DNA of 64,000 nt from DASZUK01 sp963844575 (GCA_963844575.1 CAWJOU010000005.1:2914001-2978000); one strand, 5' to 3'. Numbered from the stretch's first letter, positions 18,192 to 26,851 are shown. Program-made: numbers and translations. Notes: generated by a model from the sequence alone, not told the origin.

Positions 18192-19223
18192 ATGCCCCGT
18201 CTCGTCGCCGCCCCCGACAAGTTTCGGGCGACGGCAGCCGCCGCGGCCGTCGCCGCGGCAATCGGTCTGGCGGCCCGGGCGGCCGGGTGGTCGGTCGACG
18301 AGGTCCCGCTGGCCGACGGCGGCGAGGGCCTGCTCGACGTCGTCGGCGGCGAACCGCGTTCGACGGTCGTCACCGGCCCGCTCGGCCAGTTGGTGTCGGC
18401 GGAATGGCGCATCACGGACGGCGGCGTCGGTGGTTCGACCGAGCCGACGGCAGTGATCGAGATGGCCCGGGCGGCCGGTCGGGGGCTCGTCCCCCGTCCG
18501 AGCGGCGACGACCCGGTGCGGGCGACGACCCGGGGGGTCGGCGAGCTGGTGCTGGCGGCGGTCGATGCGGGGATGCGCCGGATCGTCGTCGGCATCGGCG
18601 GGTCGGCGACGACGGACGGCGGCGTCGGCGCGGTCGACGCGATCGGCTCGCCGGACGTCATCGCCGGCGTGGACCTGCTGGTGGCGGTCGACGTCCGGGC
18701 TCGGTTCGAGGACGCGGCGACGGTGTTCGGCCCGCAGAAGGGCGCATCACCGACCCAGGTCCGGGTGCTCGGCCGGCGATTGGCCGACCTGGCGGCGCGG
18801 TACCGGGAGCAGTTCGGGGTGGACGTGACCCGGATCGCCGGCGCCGGGGCCGGCGGCGGGCTGGCCGGCGGGCTGGCCGCCCTCGGGGCGACGGTCGTCC
18901 CCGGCTTCGACGTCGTCGCCGACCTCGTCGGGCTGGACCGGCGGCTGGCCGGCGCGGATGTCGTCGTGACCGGCGAAGGCCGGCTCGACCGGTCGTCGCT
19001 GGACGGCAAGGTCGTCGGCGGGGTCGTCGCCCGGGTGGCCGGGCGGTCGCCGGTGCTCGTCGTCGCCGGCCAGGTCGACCCGGCCGCGGCGGCCCGGCTT
19101 CCGGCCACGGTCGAGGTCGTCGACCTGACCGAGACGGTCGGCCGGCGGCGGGCCCGGGCCGACGTCACCGAGCTCGTGGAAGCCGCGGTCGGCCGGTACC
19201 TGCAGAAGCGACCGGCGACGTAG
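18192..19223 (+). CDS. glxK: Glycerate kinase (GlxK/GarK type)
   Basis: The ATG lies only 5 bases after the tRNA 3' end, so no room remains for a usual leader and the tRNA and kinase may be co-transcribed. The 343-residue product matches the two-domain glycerate kinase I family: MPRLVAAPDKFRATAAA at the N-terminus, VPLADGGEGLLDVV, GIGGSATTDGGVGA, and GAGAGGGLAGGLAALGA with DVVVTGEGRLDRSSLDGK near the C-terminus. It phosphorylates D-glycerate (usually to 2-phosphoglycerate) with ATP in the cytoplasm, feeding glyoxylate or glycerate carbon into lower glycolysis. No glyoxylate genes lie next to it. Confidence 0.9.
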   Translation: MPRLVAAPDKFRATAAAAAVAAAIGLAARAAGWSVDEVPLADGGEGLLDVVGGEPRSTVVTGPLGQLVSAEWRITDGGVGGSTEPTAVIEMARAAGRGLVPRPSGDDPVRATTRGVGELVLAAVDAGMRRIVVGIGGSATTDGGVGAVDAIGSPDVIAGVDLLVAVDVRARFEDAATVFGPQKGASPTQVRVLGRRLADLAARYREQFGVDVTRIAGAGAGGGLAGGLAALGATVVPGFDVVADLVGLDRRLAGADVVVTGEGRLDRSSLDGKVVGGVVARVAGRSPVLVVAGQVDPAAAARLPATVEVVDLTETVGRRRARADVTELVEAAVGRYLQKRPAT

Positions 19224-19357
19224 CTGTTTGCCCCGGCCGGGCCATTTCGGCCATGCTGCCCGGACGTCGCGGCGCGACCGCCGCACGCGGGCACCTCGCC
19301 ACCGACTGGCCGCACCGTCATCGACCGGCCACGTCGGCACCGACTGAAAGGAAGCGC

Positions 19358-20260
19358 ATGGGACTGTTGGACGGGAAGATCGCCATCGTCACGGGCGCCG
19401 GCCGGGGCATCGGCCGGGATGAGGCCCTGCTGCTCGCGTCCGAGGGCGCGACGGTCATCGTCAACGACATCGGCGGCTCCCTCCAGGGCGAGGGCGGCGA
19501 CGTCTCGCCGGCCCAGGAGGTCGTCGACACGATCACTGCCAACGGCGGCACCGCGGCGGTCAACGGCGACGACATCAGCTCCTGGAACGGTGCGAAGAAC
19601 CTCGTCGACCAGGCCGTCGACGGCTACGGCGCCCTCGACATCGTCGTCAACAACGCCGGCATCCTGCGCGACAAGATGTCGTTCAGCATGGAGGAGTCGA
19701 CATGGGACGACGTCATCCGTGTCCACCTCAAGGGCCACTTCGGGACGTGCCACTTCGCGGCCGCCCACTGGCGGGCGAAAGCGAAGGCCGGCGAGCCGAC
19801 GACCGGCCGGATCATCAATACGACGTCCGAGTCCGGCCTCTTCGGCAGCACCGGCCAGATCAACTACGGGTCGGCGAAGCTCGGGATCGTGGCGATGACG
19901 TGGATCCTCGCCCGCGAGCTCGAGCGGTTCGGGGTCACCGTGAACGCCATCGCCCCCCGCGCCCGGACGCGCATGACCGAGACGATCTTCACCGAGATGT
20001 CGGAGGTCGCGGACGGCTTCGACAAGTTCGCTCCGTCGAACGTCGCCCAGCTGGTCGGCTTCTTGGCCACCGACGAAGCGGCTGACGTGAACGCCCAGAT
20101 CTTCGTCGTCTTCGGTGGTGACATCTGGGTGATGAACCATTTCCAGCCGGTCGGCGAGGTCCACCGCGACAAGGCGTGGACGCCGCAGGACCTCATCGAC
20201 GCCAAGGGCGAGCTGTTCAAGGGGATCCCGTCCGGGCTTTTCCCGTTCAGCTTCTTCTAG
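19358..20260 (+). CDS. Short-chain dehydrogenase/reductase (MFE-2-like)
   Basis: ATG 19358 follows AAAGGAAG. The 300-residue SDR has IVTGAGRGIGRDEALLLASE (cofactor site), NNAGILRD and catalytic Ser/Tyr/Lys in TTSESGLFGSTGQINYGSAK. NDIGGSLQGEGGD after the second strand and the NNAGILRDKMSFSMEE segment are typical of the 3-hydroxyacyl-CoA dehydrogenase part of peroxisomal multifunctional enzyme type 2 and its bacterial relatives, so an acyl-CoA substrate is likely. The C-terminal 60 residues extend past the usual SDR core. It is followed 9 bases later by an alpha/beta hydrolase, probably in the same transcript. Confidence 0.82.
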   Translation: MGLLDGKIAIVTGAGRGIGRDEALLLASEGATVIVNDIGGSLQGEGGDVSPAQEVVDTITANGGTAAVNGDDISSWNGAKNLVDQAVDGYGALDIVVNNAGILRDKMSFSMEESTWDDVIRVHLKGHFGTCHFAAAHWRAKAKAGEPTTGRIINTTSESGLFGSTGQINYGSAKLGIVAMTWILARELERFGVTVNAIAPRARTRMTETIFTEMSEVADGFDKFAPSNVAQLVGFLATDEAADVNAQIFVVFGGDIWVMNHFQPVGEVHRDKAWTPQDLIDAKGELFKGIPSGLFPFSFF

Positions 20261-20269
20261 ACGGCCCCG

Positions 20270-21172
20270 ATGGGGCGGTCGGCCGCCGTCACCGCGTGGG
20301 CGGCTCGCGGCGCGTACCGCCAGCTGGCTGGCCACCGGATCTTCACCGTCGACGTGCCGGCAGTCGGTCGCGAGGCGCGTGAGCCGCTGCTCGTCGTCCA
20401 CGGCTTTCCGACGTCGTCGTTCGACTTCCATCTCGTCGTCGACCGGCTGGCCGTCGGGCGCCGCGTCCATCTCGTCGACCTGCTCGGCTACGGCTGGTCG
20501 GCCAAGCCGGACATCGCGTACGGGATCGACGTCCAGGCCGACGTCGTCGCCGCCTACACCGCGGCGATCGGCCTGACCGAGACGGCCCTGCTCACCCACG
20601 ACCTCGGCGACACCGTCGGCGGCGAGCTGCTGGCCCGCCAGATGGAAGGGCGGTGGCCGGTCGCCGTCACCCGACGCGTGCTCGTGAACGGCAGCATCTA
20701 CATCGACATGGCGCACCTCAGCACCGGCCAGCAACTGCTGCTGAGCCTGCCCGACGAGCGGCTCGGCGAAGACGCGCCGGTCACCGAGGACGGCGTGGCC
20801 GCCGGCGTGGTGGCGACGTTCGGCGAACGGAGCCGGGTGTCCGACGACGACATCACCGCCCTGGCCGAGCTCGTCGCGGCCGGCGGCGGCCTGCGACTGC
20901 TCCCCCGCCTCGTCCGCTACATCGAGGAGCGGCGCCGTCGCGAGGGCCGGTTCACCGGGGCCATCGAGCGCCACCCCTCCCCCGTCACCGTCGTCTGGGG
21001 GACCGAGGACCCGATCGCCGTCGCCGCGATGGCCTCCCGGTTCCGCCGGGCCCGGCCGGACGCCCGGCTGACGTGGCTCGACGGTGTCGGCCACTACCCG
21101 ATGCTCGAGGACCCGGACCGGTTCGCCGACGCCGTCCTCGACGGGCTCGACGGGCTCGACGGGCTCGGGTAG
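20270..21172 (+). CDS. Alpha/beta hydrolase (haloalkane dehalogenase/epoxide hydrolase-like)
   Basis: The 300-residue protein has an oxyanion motif LLVVHGFPTSSFDFH and a nucleophile elbow with Asp111 in THDLGDTVGGE, i.e. Asp instead of Ser. This places it with haloalkane dehalogenases, epoxide hydrolases and fluoroacetate dehalogenase relatives. The acid TVVWGTEDPIA and the catalytic His in GVGHYPMLEDP complete the triad. The substrate cannot be assigned. The C-terminus ends in three copies of a 9-bp repeat coding GLD. It directly follows the SDR gene and converges with the Lon-domain gene. Confidence 0.82.
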   Translation: MGRSAAVTAWAARGAYRQLAGHRIFTVDVPAVGREAREPLLVVHGFPTSSFDFHLVVDRLAVGRRVHLVDLLGYGWSAKPDIAYGIDVQADVVAAYTAAIGLTETALLTHDLGDTVGGELLARQMEGRWPVAVTRRVLVNGSIYIDMAHLSTGQQLLLSLPDERLGEDAPVTEDGVAAGVVATFGERSRVSDDDITALAELVAAGGGLRLLPRLVRYIEERRRREGRFTGAIERHPSPVTVVWGTEDPIAVAAMASRFRRARPDARLTWLDGVGHYPMLEDPDRFADAVLDGLDGLDGLG

Positions 21173-21175
21173 CCG

Positions 21176-21811
21176 TCAGCCGCCGGCGAGCAGGCGGGCC
21201 AGGTCGTCGGCCGTGGCGTCGGCCAGCTCGGCGAGGACAGCCAGTCGCTCCTCCGGTCCGTCGATCTCTAGGAGCCGCTGGCCGTCGAACGGCGTGACCG
21301 GCGCCAACCCGCACAGTCGCCACGCCGCCGAGCGCGCGGACTGTCCACCGTCGGCGGCGACACCGCCGTCGAGCGGGCCGACGAGCGCGGGCTGCTGTCC
21401 GAGCTCGGACAGGAGCGCCCGGACGCGACGGACGGACGCCTCCGCCCGGGCGACGGCCGCCGCGTCAGGAGCCGTCGCGTCATCCGGCAGGTCGTCGACG
21501 GTCGCCAACGGGTACGGATCGTCGGCCAGCCACTCGCGCACGCGGAGTCGGTGAGCGCCGACGATCGTCAGCCGCCATCGACCGTCGGCCAGCGGCGTCG
21601 CCGTCTCGATGCGGGCGACCGTCCCGACGTCGACCCGCTCGTCACCCCCGCCGACCTCCGAGCCCCGGCGGATCAGGACGACGCCGAGCTCACGGTCGCC
21701 CCGCCAGCAGTCGACCGTCAGCTGTCGGTACCGCGGCTCGAAGACGTGGAGCGAGAGGCTCGCCCCCGGGAACAGAACGGTCGACAGCGGGAACATCGGC
21801 AGACGTCGCAC
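21176..21811 (-). CDS. LON substrate-binding (N-terminal) domain protein
   Basis: The 211-residue protein begins MRRLPMFPLSTVLFPGASLS and contains LHVFEPRYRQLTVDCWRGD and FGVVLIRRGSEVGG-like text (seen as LGVVLIRRGSEVG). These are the landmarks of the Lon protease N-terminal substrate-recognition domain standing alone, without AAA or protease domains. Stand-alone LON proteins are common in actinobacteria and cyanobacteria, and their function is poorly known. It is convergent with the hydrolase gene, separated by 3 bases. Confidence 0.85.
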   Translation of the reverse strand: MRRLPMFPLSTVLFPGASLSLHVFEPRYRQLTVDCWRGDRELGVVLIRRGSEVGGGDERVDVGTVARIETATPLADGRWRLTIVGAHRLRVREWLADDPYPLATVDDLPDDATAPDAAAVARAEASVRRVRALLSELGQQPALVGPLDGGVAADGGQSARSAAWRLCGLAPVTPFDGQRLLEIDGPEERLAVLAELADATADDLARLLAGG

Positions 21812-22252
21812 CGCCGGAGACTTTCACACCGGCCCGCACACCTACCGCCCGAGCCGCTCCCGTCGTCGATCGGCCGCGGGCCCGGAACACAAGAAGCCGG
21901 CCCGTGCGGGCCGGCTTCGTGCTGTGTGAGACGTCCACCGGATGTCCACCCGACTCACTTGGCGATTGTGCGAGGGGCCGTCGTCGATCACCGGCCTACA
22001 AGGGCCGGAATTTCAGCGGCCTCGTTCTGCGTCGGTCCGGACAGGCACCCGGCTGATGACGCCGCCCACCGGCGGCTGTCCTCACTCCGGCGGACCGTCC
22101 TCCTCGCTCGAGCACTGCGATCTCATCGCACGCTCCTTTCCGTCGCTGCTTCCATTCTCCTCCTTCGACCCCAGCGCGCCAAGGGGTTTGACCAGCGTCT
22201 TTGTAAACGCCCGCTCGCGACCGGCGGTCGGTCGGACCTACGATGGCGGTCG
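21812..22252. other. Intergenic region with three tiny coupled ORFs and two hairpins
   Basis: I see no conventional gene here. On the minus strand three very short frames overlap by four bases each: 22123-22155 (10 codons, SD AAGGAGG), 22082-22126 (14 codons, SD AAAGGAG) and 21996-22085 (29 codons, Arg-rich, ending in KFRPL). The last ends inside a CCGGCC/GGCCGG hairpin (21991-22008), and a stronger terminator-like hairpin follows at 21893-21918. This could be an sRNA or leader-peptide transcript, or chance. Confidence 0.3.
21893..21918 (-). terminator. Rho-independent-type terminator for a minus-strand transcript
   Basis: GAAGCCGGCCC (21893-21903) pairs perfectly with GGGCCGGCTTC (21908-21918) around loop GTGC. 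On the minus strand it is followed by TTGTGTT, and the plus side has no T-rich tail. No annotated gene ends directly upstream on that strand, which suggests an unrecognised transcript from about 22.2 kb. Confidence 0.6.
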
Positions 22253-23074
22253 ATGGGACTCCCTTCCCCCGCGCCGACGACGACGTGCCTGGTCACCGGA
22301 GCGTCGTCCGGCATCGGACGCGAGATCGCCCGAGAGCTGGCTGCGCACGAGCTCGGCGTCGTCCTCGTCGCGCGGCGCCGTGAGCGACTGCAGGCGCTCG
22401 CGGACGAGCTGTCGGCGGCCCACGGCGTCCGAGCCGAGGTCGTCTCGGCCGACCTGTCCGACGAGCGCTCGCGAGCGTCGCTGGTCGACGCGGTCACGGA
22501 CCTCGGACTGTCGGTCGAGGTGCTCGTCAACAACGCGGGATCGACGACGATGGGACCGGTCCACCGGGCGGACCGGGCGGCGGAGCTGCGGATGGTCCGC
22601 ACCGACGTCGAGGCCGTCGTCGACCTGTGCACGCTCTTCGTGCCCGGCATGGCGACCCGGCGGCGGGGCGCGGTCCTCAACGTCGCGTCGACCGCGGCGT
22701 TCCAGCCCCTGCCGGGGCAGGCCGGGTACGGCGCGTCGAAGGCGTTCGTCCTGTCGTACACGTACGCGCTCCGCGAGGAGCTGCGGCCGGTCGGGGTCGG
22801 CGTCACCGCGCTCTGCCCGGGGCCGGTCGAGACGGAGTTCGCCGAAGCGGCCGGCCTGTCGGAGGCCGCGTCGGCGTCGTCGCTGCCGCGGTTCATGTGG
22901 CTCTCGGCCGCCGCGGTCGCCCGCGCCGCGGTCGACGGCGTGGCCGAGGGCCGGGCGGCCGTTATCCCGGGCGTGGCCAACCGGGCCGGCGCGGCCGCCG
23001 GGCAGCTGCTGCCGCGGACGTGGCTGACGTCGATCATCGCCCGCCAGCACCCCGGTCTCCGGCCGGACGGCTGA
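22253..23074 (+). CDS. Short-chain dehydrogenase/reductase (DltE/YqjQ-like)
   Basis: The 273-residue classical SDR has CLVTGASSGIGREIARELAA, NNAGSTTMGP and a catalytic Ser/Tyr/Lys set in NVASTAAFQPLPGQAGYGAS-K. ALCPGPVETEFAEAAG matches the 'short-chain dehydrogenase YqjQ/DltE' group, many of which are annotated as general acyl or ketone reductases. NADP preference is likely from the Arg-rich LVARRRERLQAL after the second strand. Substrate unknown. A phosphoesterase gene follows 29 bases downstream on the same strand. Confidence 0.85.
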   Translation: MGLPSPAPTTTCLVTGASSGIGREIARELAAHELGVVLVARRRERLQALADELSAAHGVRAEVVSADLSDERSRASLVDAVTDLGLSVEVLVNNAGSTTMGPVHRADRAAELRMVRTDVEAVVDLCTLFVPGMATRRRGAVLNVASTAAFQPLPGQAGYGASKAFVLSYTYALREELRPVGVGVTALCPGPVETEFAEAAGLSEAASASSLPRFMWLSAAAVARAAVDGVAEGRAAVIPGVANRAGAAAGQLLPRTWLTSIIARQHPGLRPDG

Positions 23075-23103
23075 GGAATCCCCGGCGTGCGCCGGCCGCG
23101 GGC

Positions 23104-23607
23104 ATGAGGGTCGTCGTGCTGGCCGACACCCACCTGCGGGGGGACGGACTGGACCGGCTGCCATCGGCCGCACTGACCGCGGTCGACGAGGCCGACGTCG
23201 TCCTCCATGCCGGCGACGTCGTCAGCCCCGGCGCGCTCGCCGCGCTCGAAGGGCGGACGGCCGCGGCCGGCGCCGACTTCTACGCGGTCCTCGGCAACAA
23301 CGACGGCTCGCTGCACGGGCGGCTGCCGGCGTCCGTCGTCGTCGAGATCGGTGGCGTAGTGGTCGGGATGGTCCACGACGCGGGGCGGCGGGACGGCCGG
23401 CCGGCCCGGCTGCGCCGCCGGTTCCCGACCGCGGCGGTCGTCGTCTTCGGGCACAGCCACGTGCCGTGCGACGACGTCGGCGTCGACGGCCAACGACTGT
23501 TCAACCCGGGGTCGCCGATCGAGCGGCGAGCCCAACCGCACCGGACGTTCGGCCTCCTCGAGCTGGCGGGCGGGCTGGTCCGGGACCACCGGATCGTGCC
23601 GCTCTGA
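23104..23607 (+). CDS. YfcE/MJ0936-type metallophosphoesterase
   Basis: The 167-residue protein has the calcineurin-like metal-binding motifs in order: LADTHLRG (Asp, His), LHAGDVVSPG (Asp), YAVLGNNDGSLHGRLP (Asn, Asp), GMVHDAG (His) and FGHSHVP (His pair). Length and spacing fit the YfcE/YsnB phosphodiesterases, which hydrolyse model phosphodiesters with Mn2+; physiological substrates are not settled. The ending LFNPGSPIERR, contacting the metal site, is also typical. Confidence 0.87.
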   Translation: MRVVVLADTHLRGDGLDRLPSAALTAVDEADVVLHAGDVVSPGALAALEGRTAAAGADFYAVLGNNDGSLHGRLPASVVVEIGGVVVGMVHDAGRRDGRPARLRRRFPTAAVVVFGHSHVPCDDVGVDGQRLFNPGSPIERRAQPHRTFGLLELAGGLVRDHRIVPL

Positions 23608-23645
23608 CCGGTACGATCGGTTAGGACACGACGGGAGGCCGAGCG

Positions 23646-24044
23646 ATGGCGTATCTCAAGCCGGGAACGATCACCCAGAAGCTGTTCAACCCGCTGACCA
23701 TGCGGCTCGGCATCTACGGGACGACCGCGCTGACGGTCGCCGGCCGTAAGACCGGCCGGCCGTGCCGGGTGCCGGTGATCCCATTCGACCATGCCGGCGC
23801 CCGCTACGTCGTCTCGACGAGGGGCGAGTCGGAGTGGGTGCGCAACCTCCGGGCGGCCGGGCAGGGCGAGCTGGCGCGGAAGGGCTCGGTCACCCGGTTC
23901 CGCGCGGTCGAGCTCCCGGTGGACGAACGGCCGCCGTTGATCGCCGCCTACCGGAAGGTGGCCGGGCGGGAGGTCAACGGGTACTTCCGCCAGCTACCGG
24001 ACCCGGCCGACCACCCGACGTTCCGGCTCGACCCGCTCGACTGA
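23646..24044 (+). CDS. Deazaflavin (F420)-dependent nitroreductase-family protein
   Basis: The 132-residue protein shows the split-barrel DDN family features: LKPGTITQKLFNPLTMRLGI, LTVAGRKTGRPCRVPVIP (cofactor phosphate-binding region) and RYVVSTRGESEWVRNLRAAG. Family members use F420H2 or F420 to reduce nitro compounds, quinones or enones in actinobacteria. A consensus SD (GGGAGG) lies about 9 bases ahead of the ATG. It supports F420 use in this organism, as do the two luciferase-like genes further on. Confidence 0.85.
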   Translation: MAYLKPGTITQKLFNPLTMRLGIYGTTALTVAGRKTGRPCRVPVIPFDHAGARYVVSTRGESEWVRNLRAAGQGELARKGSVTRFRAVELPVDERPPLIAAYRKVAGREVNGYFRQLPDPADHPTFRLDPLD

Positions 24045-24081
24045 CCGTCCGGTTCGACGGTTCGGCGGGTCAGCCCGTCGG

Positions 24082-24501
24082 TCAGCGCCGCGACGGCAGG
24101 GCCGCGGTGGCCTGGCCGACGACCTTCTCCTCGCCGGCCTCGTTGACGAGCCGGACGTCGAGGTCGACGAGGTGCCGCCCGTCGTCGGTGCGGGCGCCGG
24201 CGACGACGATCTTGGTGGCGAGCTCCTCGCCGGGCCACGTCTGGCGGGCGAACCGGACCTTGTAGGACGTCAACGTCCCGACGCCGACGAAGTCGGTGAT
24301 GGCCGAGCCGAGGAACCCCATCGAGAACATCCCGTGACCGAAGACCGTCGGCTGGCCGGCCGCGGTCGCCTGGATCTCGTCGTGGTGCATCGGGTTGAAG
24401 TCGCCGGAGGCGCCGGCATAGCGGACGAGATCGGTCCGGGTCAGCGTGTGCGTACGCACCGGGGCTTCGTCACCGACGGCCAGGTCCTCGAAGTAAGGCA
24501 T
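24082..24501 (-). CDS. MaoC-like (R)-specific enoyl-CoA hydratase
   Basis: ATG 24501 gives 139 residues. MPYFEDLAVGDEAPVRTHTL and YAGASGDFNPMHHDEIQATA carry the hot-dog hydratase 2 motif with catalytic Asp and His (D-F-N-P-x-H). It starts 10 bases after the stop of the large acyl-CoA dehydrogenase, so the two are co-transcribed. Together with the MaoC_N-like protein at 26981-27484 it could form a two-chain hydratase, as the ChsH1/ChsH2 or HadAB pairs do. Reaction: hydration of a trans-2-enoyl-CoA made by the dehydrogenase. Confidence 0.85.
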   Translation of the reverse strand: MPYFEDLAVGDEAPVRTHTLTRTDLVRYAGASGDFNPMHHDEIQATAAGQPTVFGHGMFSMGFLGSAITDFVGVGTLTSYKVRFARQTWPGEELATKIVVAGARTDDGRHLVDLDVRLVNEAGEEKVVGQATAALPSRR

Positions 24502-24511
24502 ACGACTGATC

Positions 24512-26851
24512 TTACGACGCCGGCGGCTCTCGTGGCACCGACGACGACGTCGGCTCCGGGTCCCGGGGCAGCCCGAGCAGCCGCTCGCCGATGACGTTGC
24601 GCTGGACCTCGCTCGTCCCACCGGCGATCGTCAGGCAGAGCGTGTGCAGGAACGACCGGGCCCACGGCGCGGCCGGGCCGTCCGCGTACGCGCCGAGCGG
24701 ACCGCAGCGGTCGAGGCCGTAGTCGGCGACCCGTTGGTCGTGCTCGGCGCCGATCAGCTTGCGGACGCTCGACTCCGGGCCGGGCTCGAGGCCGGACACC
24801 GATCGCAGCGTCGCCCGCTGGCCGAGCACCGCGAGGGATTGGGCGTCAACGAGCAGGCGGCCGAGGGCGTCCAGGACGGCCGGGTCGTCGGCCGACCCGT
24901 CGGCGGTCGCCATCGCGATGATCGCCTCGAGCGACCCGCCGAACGCGGAGTCGGAGGCGAGCGAGACGCGCTCGTTGGCCAGCGTCGTCCGGGCCAGCCG
25001 CCACCCGCCGTTGACCTCGCCGACGACACCGTCGTCGGGGACGAACAGGCCGTCGAAGAAGACCTCGTTGAACAGCGCGTCGCCGGTGATCTCCCGGAGC
25101 GGGCGGACGTCGATGCCGGCCGACCGCATGTCGACGACGAAGTACGTGATGCCCTGGTGCTTCGGCGCGTCCGGGTCGGTCCGGGCCAGGCAGATGCCGA
25201 CGTCGGCCCGGGCCGCGACGGACGTCCAGACCTTCTGACCGTTGAGCAGCCAACCGCCGTCGGCCCGCGTCGCCCGCGTCGTCAACGCCGCCAGGTCGCT
25301 GCCGGCGCCCGGCTCGCTGAAGAGCTGGCACCAGAGCAGCTCGCCGCGCAACGTCGGGAGCACGAACCGCTCCCGTTGGGCCGGCGTGCCGTGGGCGATC
25401 AGCGTCGGCAACGCCCACGCCGCGACGTGGGCCGGCGGCCGGCGGATCCCGGCGGCCTGGAGGAGCTGGTCGATGACGAGCTGCTCGACCGGCCCGGCGT
25501 CCCGCCCGTACGGCGCGGGCCAGTGCGGGAAGAGGAGCCCCCGCTCGCCGAGCAGCCGCCGCTGGTCGTCGGGCGCGGCCGCCGCGACCTCGGCGACGAC
25601 CGGTTCGAGCTCGATCCGGAGCGCGCCGGCGACGTCTTCGGGCAGCTCGACGCCGAGCGACCGACGGGCGCCGCCGACCGCCTGGCGGGCGACCGAGATG
25701 CGCCGGGCGCCGGCCCCGCCGAGCAGCTGGCGAGTCGTGGCGGCCCGGCGGAGGTGGAGGTGGGCGTCGTGCTCCCACGTGAACCCCATCCCGCCGAGCA
25801 CCTGGATGGCGTCCTTCGCCGCCCGGACGCCGCCGTCGAGGGCGAGCGCACCGGCCGCGGCCGCGGCCAGGTGCGCCTGGGCCGCGTCGTCGCCGTCGGC
25901 GGCGAGCGCGGCGTCCCAGACGGCGCCGGTCATCTGCTCGACCGCGGTCAGCAGGTTCGCCAGCCGGTGCTTGACTCCCTGGAACTGCCCGATCGGTCGG
26001 CCGAACTGGATGCGGGTCCGGGCGTGCTCGGTCGCCGTCTCGAGCGACCAGCGAGCACTGCCGACGAGCTCGGCCGACGCGACGACGACCGCCAGGTCGT
26101 CGACGTCGGTGGACGTCACGCCGTCGAGCACCCGCTCCGGCGCGACCGTCACCCCGTCGAGCTGGATCACCGCGGTCCGGCGGGTCGGGTCGAGGCACGG
26201 CCGTCCGGCGACGGTCACCCCGGACGCCGGCTCGCCATCGGGGCCCCGCAGCTCGATCGCGCACCACTGCACCGGTCCGGCGACCGGCGACCCGGCTTCC
26301 GGCGACCCGGCTTCCGGCGACCCGGCTTCCGGCGACTCAGAGGCCGGCGCGCCGGCCACGGCCACCGGGACGACGGCGACCGCCGCCAGGCCGGCCCCGA
26401 GGACCGTGGGAAGCGTGCCGGTCACCGACAGGACACCGCCCGCGCCGACGTGGGCCGCGGGGAGCGGCGCCGACGACTGCCCGAAGGCGACGCACGCCGG
26501 GGTCGACCCGTCGAGCACGCCGGGCAGGAGCGACTTCTGCACGTCGCCGCCGCCCCGGGCGAGCAGGGCGGCGGCGAGGGCGGTCGGTACGAACGGCCCG
26601 GGGGCGATCACGCGGCCGAGCTCTTCGGCGACGATCGCCAGCTCGAGGACGCCGAACCCCTGCCCGCCGAGCGCCTCGGCGACGTGGATGCCGATCCAGC
26701 CCTGCTCGGCCAGGTCGGCCCAGACCGGCGGCAGGACGTCGTCGTCGACGTCGAGCAGCGCCCGCGGGACGTCGCTCGGGCAGTACCGATCGGTCCACCG
26801 CCGGAGCGCCCGCCGCAGCTCCTCGTGCTCCTCGCTCACCCCGATCGCCAC
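24512..26851 (-). CDS. Two-domain acyl-CoA dehydrogenase (FadE34-like fusion)
   Basis: A GTG at 26851 preceded by GGGGAGGAAG gives 779 residues. The first dehydrogenase unit (residues 1 to about 390) has WIGIHVAEALGGQGFGVLEL and RIQFGRPIGQFQGVKHRLAN with IQVLGGMGFTWEHDAHLHLR. The second (about 420 to the end) has LFSEPGAGSDLAALTTRATR, GWLLNGQKVWTSVAARADVG and AGGTSEVQRNVIGERLLGLP. In M. tuberculosis, FadE34 is a comparable fused acyl-CoA dehydrogenase acting on the sterol side chain, whereas most such enzymes are single-domain. The reaction is FAD-dependent alpha,beta-desaturation of an acyl-CoA. A (GSPEA)n linker repeat interrupts the first unit. A KstR-type palindrome lies about 95 bp upstream. 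Substrate class is an inference from architecture and operator. Confidence 0.85.
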   Translation of the reverse strand: MAIGVSEEHEELRRALRRWTDRYCPSDVPRALLDVDDDVLPPVWADLAEQGWIGIHVAEALGGQGFGVLELAIVAEELGRVIAPGPFVPTALAAALLARGGGDVQKSLLPGVLDGSTPACVAFGQSSAPLPAAHVGAGGVLSVTGTLPTVLGAGLAAVAVVPVAVAGAPASESPEAGSPEAGSPEAGSPVAGPVQWCAIELRGPDGEPASGVTVAGRPCLDPTRRTAVIQLDGVTVAPERVLDGVTSTDVDDLAVVVASAELVGSARWSLETATEHARTRIQFGRPIGQFQGVKHRLANLLTAVEQMTGAVWDAALAADGDDAAQAHLAAAAAGALALDGGVRAAKDAIQVLGGMGFTWEHDAHLHLRRAATTRQLLGGAGARRISVARQAVGGARRSLGVELPEDVAGALRIELEPVVAEVAAAAPDDQRRLLGERGLLFPHWPAPYGRDAGPVEQLVIDQLLQAAGIRRPPAHVAAWALPTLIAHGTPAQRERFVLPTLRGELLWCQLFSEPGAGSDLAALTTRATRADGGWLLNGQKVWTSVAARADVGICLARTDPDAPKHQGITYFVVDMRSAGIDVRPLREITGDALFNEVFFDGLFVPDDGVVGEVNGGWRLARTTLANERVSLASDSAFGGSLEAIIAMATADGSADDPAVLDALGRLLVDAQSLAVLGQRATLRSVSGLEPGPESSVRKLIGAEHDQRVADYGLDRCGPLGAYADGPAAPWARSFLHTLCLTIAGGTSEVQRNVIGERLLGLPRDPEPTSSSVPREPPAS
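26286..26330 (-). repeat. 15-bp tandem repeat coding Gly-Ser-Pro-Glu-Ala
   Basis: Three exact 15-bp units (GGCGACCCGGCTTCC on the plus strand) plus partial flanking units give SPEAGSPEAGSPEAGSPVAG inside the first dehydrogenase domain. The unit keeps the frame, so length variation would change only a loop. Confidence 0.9.

Noticed and set aside
17330..20260. 976-codon plus-strand frame spanning clpP, tRNA-Leu and glycerate kinase
   Set aside because: Only its end (from 19358) is a real SDR. The rest runs antisense to clpP and through a tRNA in Arg/Gly-rich noise.
22110..22160. GGAAGCAGC on the minus strand, resembling the conserved SRP (4.5S) RNA loop
   Set aside because: The flanking GGAAGG and helix-8 partner strands are absent, and no SRP-like fold is visible.
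26286..26342. Short regular repeats considered as a CRISPR array
   Set aside because: The 15-bp units are contiguous without spacers and keep the coding frame of the dehydrogenase.
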